Positions 33,792 to 38,497 of a stretch of 38,497 bases of DNA are shown here, piece by piece (position 1 is the first letter of the stretch; each line of letters begins with the position of its first letter). This DNA is from Betaproteobacteria bacterium (GTDB lineage: Bacteria; Pseudomonadota; Gammaproteobacteria; Burkholderiales; SG8-39), in the NCBI GenBank assembly GCA_004298385.1, contig SCTX01000153.1:1-38497 (forward strand), read 5' to 3'. The notes beneath the pieces are model-generated. The model did not search any database, was not told where the DNA came from, and saw only the letters and a program-made list of their open reading frames with translations. The translations under genes and the position numbers were made by a program.

Positions 33792-35111
33792 TTATCCCTT
33801 GCGCTTGACCTTCAGACGCGCAAGCAGGCTCTCGCGCGCGAGCAGCGACAGGCCCGGCGAGGCCACGACCAGGTGCTTGTTCGCGTAGGCCTCATGGTTG
33901 CGCTCGACATCCTTCAGGCGGTACACGTAATTGACCATCAGGCCGGCCGAACGCGCCATCCCCGCCTTGGACGAATCGGCAAGCCAGTTCAAGCGCTCCA
34001 TGCGCGCGCCGTTGCCAAGGTGAAAGCGCGCTACCGCGTCGGCCGGCTCATTGCCGTGTTTGGCCTGTTGCAGGTAGTAGGCGCAAAGCCGCATCAGTTC
34101 CGTCTGCGTGCGCGTGCCCGGCCCGGCGCGCTCGATCCAGTTGGTCTCGGCCGGCGCGCCGGCGAGCTCTGCCAGTTCTGCATGCGTTGCGGCGGTTTCG
34201 GCGAGCCATTCGCGGAATCCCGGTATGGGCGAGAGCGTGGCGAAGGTCTTGAGGCGCGGGAATTCGCGGCCCAGGTCCTCCGCCACCTGCTTGATCAGGA
34301 AATTGCCGAAGGAGATGCCGCGCAGGCCTTCCTGGCAGTTGGTTATGGAGTAGAAAATGGCGGCGTTTGCGCCGGCCGGATCGATCACCGGCGAATCCGG
34401 GTCGAGCAGAGGCTGCACCTGCCCGCTCATGCCTTTGGTAAGCGCGACTTCGATGAAAATGATGGGCTCGTCGGGCAGGGCAGGATGGAAGAAGGCGAAG
34501 CAGCGGCGGTCGGCCGCAAGGCGGCGGCGCAGGTCGCGCCAGCCCTGGATCTCGTGCACCGCCTCGTATTGCATGAGCTTCTCCAGCACCAGCGCCGGGG
34601 TGCGCCAGTCGATGCGCTGCAGCGAGAGAAAGCCGCGGTTGAACCAGGAGGCGAGCAGATGCGCGAGATCGGCATCGATGCCCGCCCAGTGCGGCTGCGC
34701 CTTGAGCTCGCGCAGCAGGCGCCGGCGCATTTCCACCAGTGCAGGGGTACCGCCGCTGGCCAGGTTGAGACGCCGGAACAGTTCCTGCCGGGGCGCCTCG
34801 ACCGCCTGCTGCAGCCGGATCAGCTTGGCCGGCGAGGGATCCTGACGGTAGGCGTCGGCGGCCTCCCCCACCGCCTGCGGATCCGGGGAGAATTCCTCGG
34901 CGAGAACATCGAAAAAAGCCGACAGCGCCGGCCCCGCGAGCATGCGATAAGCGGCGAGCGCCTCGCGCGCCAGTGCGGCGCCGGAGGCCTCGCCGCGCTC
35001 GGACAGCAGCGCATGGCACAGGGACACGGTTCTGCGCGTGTGCCTATCGGCCCTGCTGCCGGTCTTGGCGGCAGGGGTGAACAGGCGTTTGATGAAGGCG
35101 GGGGATCTCAT
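33792..35111 (-). CDS. Malonyl-CoA decarboxylase
   Basis: A 439-residue MCD-family enzyme that converts malonyl-CoA to acetyl-CoA and CO2. The N-terminal helical domain is followed by the catalytic GNAT-like domain with HPALPDEPIIFIEVALTKGM, NCQEGLRGISFGNFLIKQV, the catalytic Ser region TLSPIPGF, and the conserved C-terminal NYVYRLKDVERNHEAY. Length is normal for bacterial MCD. It starts 21 bases after the MoxR ATPase stop, so the two form an operon; how they are connected is unknown. No malonyl-CoA synthetase (matB) is seen next to it. Confidence 0.94.
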   Translation of the reverse strand: MRSPAFIKRLFTPAAKTGSRADRHTRRTVSLCHALLSERGEASGAALAREALAAYRMLAGPALSAFFDVLAEEFSPDPQAVGEAADAYRQDPSPAKLIRLQQAVEAPRQELFRRLNLASGGTPALVEMRRRLLRELKAQPHWAGIDADLAHLLASWFNRGFLSLQRIDWRTPALVLEKLMQYEAVHEIQGWRDLRRRLAADRRCFAFFHPALPDEPIIFIEVALTKGMSGQVQPLLDPDSPVIDPAGANAAIFYSITNCQEGLRGISFGNFLIKQVAEDLGREFPRLKTFATLSPIPGFREWLAETAATHAELAELAGAPAETNWIERAGPGTRTQTELMRLCAYYLQQAKHGNEPADAVARFHLGNGARMERLNWLADSSKAGMARSAGLMVNYVYRLKDVERNHEAYANKHLVVASPGLSLLARESLLARLKVKRKG

Positions 35112-35132
35112 GCGCCAGCGCGAAGCGCGGCC

Positions 35133-36086
35133 TCAGGCGGCCGCGATCTCCGCTCTGACTTCGGACAGCAGCCGTTCGGCTTCGCTGCCGCGCACGTGGC
35201 TGATATCGTCCTGGTATTTGAGCAGGGCGCCGAGCGTGTCGTTGACCGTGTCCGGATCGAGAGCGAGTTTGTCCAAGGCCACCAGCGCCTTGGTCCAGTC
35301 TATGGTTTCAGCCACGCCGGGGAGCTTGAACAGGTCCATCTTGCGCAACCGCTGTACGAAGGCGACGATCTCCTGCGACAGGCGTTCCGCCGCGCCGGGG
35401 GCTTTCCTGCGCAGGATGTCGAGTTCGCGCGCCGCGTCCGGATAATCCACCCAGTGATACAGGCAGCGGCGCTTGACCGCGTCGTGGATCTCGCGCGTGC
35501 GGTTGGAGGTGATGATCACGATGGGGGGCTGGTCCGCCTTGATCGTGCCGAGCTCGGGGATGCTCACCTGGAAGTCCGACAGCACTTCCAGCAAATAAGC
35601 CTCGAACGGCTCGTCGGTGCGGTCGAGCTCGTCGATCAGCAGCACCGGCGCCGCGCCGCCGCTCGTTTCGAGCGCCTGCAGCAGCGGCCGCTTGATCAGG
35701 AACTGCTCGGAAAAAATGTCCTGGCTGAGTTTCTTGCGGGCGGCTTGGCCGGAGGACTTGTTCGCCTGGCCGGAGGCCTCGTGCACTTTGCCGCTCGCTT
35801 CCGCCAGCCGGATTTCGATCATTTGCCGCGGGTAGTTCCATTCATATACGGCCGAGGAGATGTCCAGGCCTTCGTAGCATTGCAGCCGCACCAGCCGGCG
35901 CTCAAGAGTGATCGAGAGCACCTTGGCGATCTCGGTTTTGCCGACGCCGGCCTCGCCTTCCAGAAACAGCGGCCGTTGCATCTTCAGGGCGAGAAACAAG
36001 GCGGTGGCGAGGCTGCGCTCGGCCACGTAGTCGGCGTGCGCCAGCAGCGCGGCGGTGTCGTCTATCGATTGCGGAAGTTGGACCAT
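35133..36086 (-). CDS. MoxR/CoxD-type AAA+ ATPase
   Basis: A 317-residue AAA+ protein of the MoxR family, closest in appearance to CoxD. Walker A is GEAGVGKT (residues 44-51), Walker B VLLIDELD (148-155), sensor region PIVIITSNRTREIHDA. MoxR ATPases work with VWA partners as metallo-enzyme chaperones; the CoxE-like partner is at 29296-30489. Residues about 97-119 form a repetitive Ala/Ser/Gly/Lys insert (EASGKVHEASGQANKSSGQ) between the strands of the AAA core, absent in most relatives. The ATG at 36086 is chosen; the frame extends further upstream without similarity. Operon with mcd. Confidence 0.88.
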   Translation of the reverse strand: MVQLPQSIDDTAALLAHADYVAERSLATALFLALKMQRPLFLEGEAGVGKTEIAKVLSITLERRLVRLQCYEGLDISSAVYEWNYPRQMIEIRLAEASGKVHEASGQANKSSGQAARKKLSQDIFSEQFLIKRPLLQALETSGGAAPVLLIDELDRTDEPFEAYLLEVLSDFQVSIPELGTIKADQPPIVIITSNRTREIHDAVKRRCLYHWVDYPDAARELDILRRKAPGAAERLSQEIVAFVQRLRKMDLFKLPGVAETIDWTKALVALDKLALDPDTVNDTLGALLKYQDDISHVRGSEAERLLSEVRAEIAAA

Positions 36087-36121
36087 TTCTGTCACGGCGT
36101 AGAATTCGGGGGAGACTAAAG

Positions 36122-36147
36122 CACGCAAGGATTTTATACCTTGCGTG
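36122..36147. terminator. Hairpin between ribE and the MoxR gene
   Basis: Perfect 9-bp arms CACGCAAGG and CCTTGCGTG around ATTTTATA. On the minus strand it lies about 84 bases after the ribE stop and is followed by CTTTAGT, a poor T-tract. It may be the ribE terminator. Its loop also holds TATAAA on the minus strand, which could serve as a -10 for the MoxR gene. Confidence 0.5.
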
Positions 36148-36230
36148 GCTCGCATTGATCGCTTTTTTGTCGCTCTTTCGTCCCGGCCCCTGGTGGCAAT
36201 CATCGAGCCGCGCCCGGTTGAAGCACGGCG

Positions 36231-36821
36231 CTAAGCGCCGTAATGCTGCAGGCGCTCGATGTAACGCGCGATCAGGTCGACTTCCAGGTTGACCCGGCTG
36301 CCGGGTTTGAGCTTGTTCAGGTTGGTCACCGCGATGGTATGCGGAATCAGGTTGATCTCGAACTCGGCGCCCTCCACGCGGTTGACCGTGAGGCTGACAC
36401 CGTTCACCGTGATCGAGCCCTTGCGCGCGATATACTTGGCCAGGTCCTGCGGCGCGCGGATGACGAGGAGGAAGCTGTCGCCTGCCGGCTCGAAGCGCGT
36501 TACTTCGCCCACGCCGTCGACGTGGCCGGACATCAGGTGCCCGCCCAGGCGGTCCGACAGGCGCAGCGATTTCTCCAGATTGACCTCGTTCGGCCGGTCC
36601 AGGTCCACGCTGCAGTTGATGGTCTCCTGCGACACATCCACTTCGAAGCGGTCACCGTGCAAGGCGATGACGGTGAGGCAGACACCGTTCACGGCGATGC
36701 TGTCGCCCAGCGCCACGTCCGAGAGGTCGAGCATGCCCGCGTCGATGACGAGGCGCAGCCCCTGGTCGCGCGGCGCGGCCTTGGTGATTTTTCCGATCGA
36801 GGTGACGATGCCGGTAAACAT
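36231..36821 (-). CDS. ribE: Riboflavin synthase, alpha chain
   Basis: A 196-residue protein with two lumazine-binding repeats: the first begins MFTGIVTSIGKI with NGVCLTV, the second has GHLMSGHVDGVGEV and NGVSLTVNRV. It converts two 6,7-dimethyl-8-ribityllumazine molecules to riboflavin and a pyrimidine. It starts two bases after the ribD stop, giving a leftward nrdR-ribD-ribE operon. No FMN riboswitch can be seen, as there is no leader between these genes. Confidence 0.96.
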   Translation of the reverse strand: MFTGIVTSIGKITKAAPRDQGLRLVIDAGMLDLSDVALGDSIAVNGVCLTVIALHGDRFEVDVSQETINCSVDLDRPNEVNLEKSLRLSDRLGGHLMSGHVDGVGEVTRFEPAGDSFLLVIRAPQDLAKYIARKGSITVNGVSLTVNRVEGAEFEINLIPHTIAVTNLNKLKPGSRVNLEVDLIARYIERLQHYGA

Positions 36822-36823
36822 GG

Positions 36824-37912
36824 TTAATTCAGGACGCGGGCGAGAATGCGAAGGTCGCCGCCTATGGGCTGCACATCGGCGAATTGTACCAGCCGTTTCT
36901 GCGCAAGGTGTGCGAGTTCGGGCAGGCTGAACATGCCGCGTGCGCTATCGCCGAGAATGCTGGGCGCGACATAGATCAGCAGTTCGTCCGCCAGCCCGGA
37001 GACTAGCAGCGCGCCGTTCAGTTTGAAGCCGGCCTCGACGTGCACCTCGTTGAGCTCGCGCCGTGCGAGCTCGCGCATTAGATCCGTCAATTCCACCTTG
37101 CCGCGCGCGTCCGGCAGCAGCACCACCTCGGCGCCCTGATCCTGCAAGGCGGCGATCGCGGGCTTGTCCTCCACCGCGGCGGCGACCAGCACTTTGCCGC
37201 TCGCTAGCAGTTTCGCCGACAGCGGCAATTGCAGCCGGCTGTCCACCACCACCTTGAGCGGCTGGCGCGTGGTCTCGACCTCACGCACGTTCAACTGCGG
37301 GTCGTCGTCCCTGACGGTGCCGATGCCGGTGAGCACGGCGCAGGCGCGGGCGCGCCAGGCATGGCCGTCGCGGCGCGCCTCGGGCCCGGTGATCCACCGG
37401 CTCCGGCCGTTGGCGAGCGCCGTCCTGCCATCCAGGCTCGCCGCGATTTTCATGCGCACCCAGGGCCGGCCGCGGCTCATGCGCGCAACGAAGCCGATGT
37501 TCAGCGCGCGCGCCTCGTCTTGCATCAGCCCGGACTCGACCAGGATTCCCGCCGCGCGCAAGGCGGCGAAGCCGCTGCCCGCAACCCGGGAATTCGGATC
37601 CTGCATTGCTGCGACGACGCGCGCGATTCCGGCTTCGATCAGAGCATCGACGCAGGGCGGCGTGCGTCCATGGTGGCTGCAGGGCTCCAGCGACACGTAC
37701 GCCGTCGCGCCGCGCGCGCGCTCGCCTGCGGCGCGCAGGGCCAGGACCTCGGCATGCGGTTCTCCGGTCTTTTCGTGCCAGCCTGCGCCTACCGCCTCGC
37801 CGTCGCGCACGATCACGCAGCCGACGCGGGGATTGGGTGTGGCGGTATAGAGGCCTTTTTCGGCGAGGCGCAGCGCCTCGGCCATGCGCTCGCGATCGGC
37901 GGGGCTGAACAT
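36824..37912 (-). CDS. ribD: Bifunctional riboflavin deaminase/reductase RibD
   Basis: A 362-residue enzyme. The N-terminal deaminase domain (about 1-145) has the zinc motif HAE (GEPHAEVLAL) and PCSHHGRTPPC. The C-terminal reductase domain (about 150-362) has MKIAASLDGRTAL and VEAGFKLNGALL. It makes the 5-amino-6-ribitylamino-pyrimidinedione phosphate precursor from the GTP cyclohydrolase II product. It begins 29 bases after the nrdR stop. Confidence 0.96.
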   Translation of the reverse strand: MFSPADRERMAEALRLAEKGLYTATPNPRVGCVIVRDGEAVGAGWHEKTGEPHAEVLALRAAGERARGATAYVSLEPCSHHGRTPPCVDALIEAGIARVVAAMQDPNSRVAGSGFAALRAAGILVESGLMQDEARALNIGFVARMSRGRPWVRMKIAASLDGRTALANGRSRWITGPEARRDGHAWRARACAVLTGIGTVRDDDPQLNVREVETTRQPLKVVVDSRLQLPLSAKLLASGKVLVAAAVEDKPAIAALQDQGAEVVLLPDARGKVELTDLMRELARRELNEVHVEAGFKLNGALLVSGLADELLIYVAPSILGDSARGMFSLPELAHLAQKRLVQFADVQPIGGDLRILARVLN

Positions 37913-37941
37913 GAGGACCGCGCGCCGGTAACGAATAGGCC

Positions 37942-38421
37942 CTACGGGGCCTGGCGCCGCGCTTTGCGCCCCGGCCGCTTGACCTGCAATATGGCGTCGC
38001 GGAAATCGTCGACGCGCTGGAAGTCTTCGTACACCGAGGCAAAGCGGATGTAGGCGACGTCGTCCATTTTTTTCAGTTCCCGCATCACCAGCTCGCCGAT
38101 GGTGCGCGACTTGATCTCACGCTCGCCCAGGGCGAGGATGCGCGCTTCGACGCGGTTGATGGCGTCGTCGACGTTGTCGGTCGGCACCGGGCGCTTGTGC
38201 AGCGCGCGCATGAAGCCGGTGCGGATTTTTTCGCGGTCGTAGGCGGTGCGGTAGCCGTTCGACTTGATCACCGTGGGCATGGCCAGTTCCACCCGCTCGT
38301 AGGTGGTGAAGCGCTTGCCGCATTCCTTGCACTGGCGCCGGCGGCGCACGCTTGCGGCGTCTTCGGACAAGCGCGAGTCGATCACCGCGGTATCGTCGGC
38401 TTTGCAGAAAGGGCATTTCAT
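37942..38421 (-). CDS. nrdR: Transcriptional repressor NrdR
   Basis: A 159-residue protein with an N-terminal zinc ribbon (MKCPFC near the start, then [12 protein letters not shown]) and an ATP-cone domain (about 46-136, [18 protein letters not shown]). It represses ribonucleotide reductase genes in response to dATP/ATP. The C-terminal tail is basic ([12 protein letters not shown]). The nrdR-ribD-ribE order is common in proteobacteria. NrdR boxes were not seen in this window. Confidence 0.97.
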   Translation of the reverse strand: MKCPFCKADDTAVIDSRLSEDAASVRRRRQCKECGKRFTTYERVELAMPTVIKSNGYRTAYDREKIRTGFMRALHKRPVPTDNVDDAINRVEARILALGEREIKSRTIGELVMRELKKMDDVAYIRFASVYEDFQRVDDFRDAILQVKRPGRKARRQAP

Positions 38422-38497
38422 GATCGGGGGAGCTCGGAAGAAAAAGGCGAGAGGCGTGAAATGGAAGCTCCGCGCTGTTTGTTCCTCTCTCCTCAGG
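38422..38497. other. Edge region upstream of nrdR
   Basis: Only 76 bases, with no open frame and no clear promoter. A purine-rich stretch on the minus strand is the only feature. Confidence 0.5.

Noticed and set aside
36822-37941. FMN riboswitch controlling ribD-ribE
   Set aside because: The ribE-ribD and ribD-nrdR gaps are 2 and 29 bases; there is no room for the aptamer, and none is seen near nrdR within the window.

Overview
The window looks like a chromosomal segment of a GC-rich betaproteobacterium. The grounds are the divergent type II secretion operons with a short GspC, the darP-mogA block lying divergent to pmbA, the nrdR-ribD-ribE order, and the uniform high-GC coding bias. No tRNA, rRNA, CRISPR array, phage gene or transposase was seen. 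The species cannot be named from sequence reading alone.

Layout. (1) Positions 1-7845 hold type II secretion (general secretory pathway) genes in two divergent operons: gspG-H-I-J-K leftward, with gspK cut by the window edge, and gspC-D-E-F rightward. The shared intergenic region carries two short tandem repeats and a symmetric AT-rich promoter core. (2) Positions 7933-9258 hold a solitary AAA/DUF4143 ATPase and a broken 3' fragment of gspF, which looks like a recombination scar. (3) Positions 9292-12627 hold a leftward darP-mogA-esterase operon and the divergent pmbA. (4) Positions 12717-24159 hold two paralogous TRAP transporter modules. In each, dctQ-dctM run rightward and face a convergent, Tat-exported dctP; a fused indolepyruvate ferredoxin oxidoreductase lies between the modules. 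A 130-bp, nearly identical copy of the pmbA 3' end sits in front of the second module and marks a segmental duplication. (5) Positions 24534-28969 hold a zinc alcohol dehydrogenase, a two-subunit molybdenum hydroxylase (2Fe-2S subunit plus Tat-exported large subunit) and a CoxG-like protein. (6) Positions 28982-29293 and 33368-33775 hold two arrays of one composite hairpin repeat (modules U, V and W). They flank a CoxE-like VWA protein, an atypical NRAMP transporter, an unlisted 57-residue membrane protein and a soluble MgtE_N/CBS protein. (7) Positions 33792-38421 hold malonyl-CoA decarboxylase with a CoxD/MoxR-type ATPase, then nrdR-ribD-ribE.

How the genes may work together. The TRAP modules probably import carboxylates or 2-oxo acids that the indolepyruvate oxidoreductase can turn into acyl-CoA. 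The alcohol dehydrogenase and molybdenum hydroxylase could oxidise alcohols, aldehydes or N-heterocycles. CoxG, the VWA protein and the MoxR ATPase match the set known to mature or assemble CoxLMS-type molybdenum hydroxylases. The NRAMP, small membrane protein and MgtE_N/CBS genes look like one divalent-cation transport operon with a cytosolic sensor. These substrate assignments are inferences from family and neighbourhood.

The most unusual items are the covarying U-V-W hairpin repeat arrays, the NRAMP/small protein/CBS operon, the two recombination scars (gspF and pmbA tails), and the TRAP large subunits, which are equal in length but carry their extra membrane block at different places.
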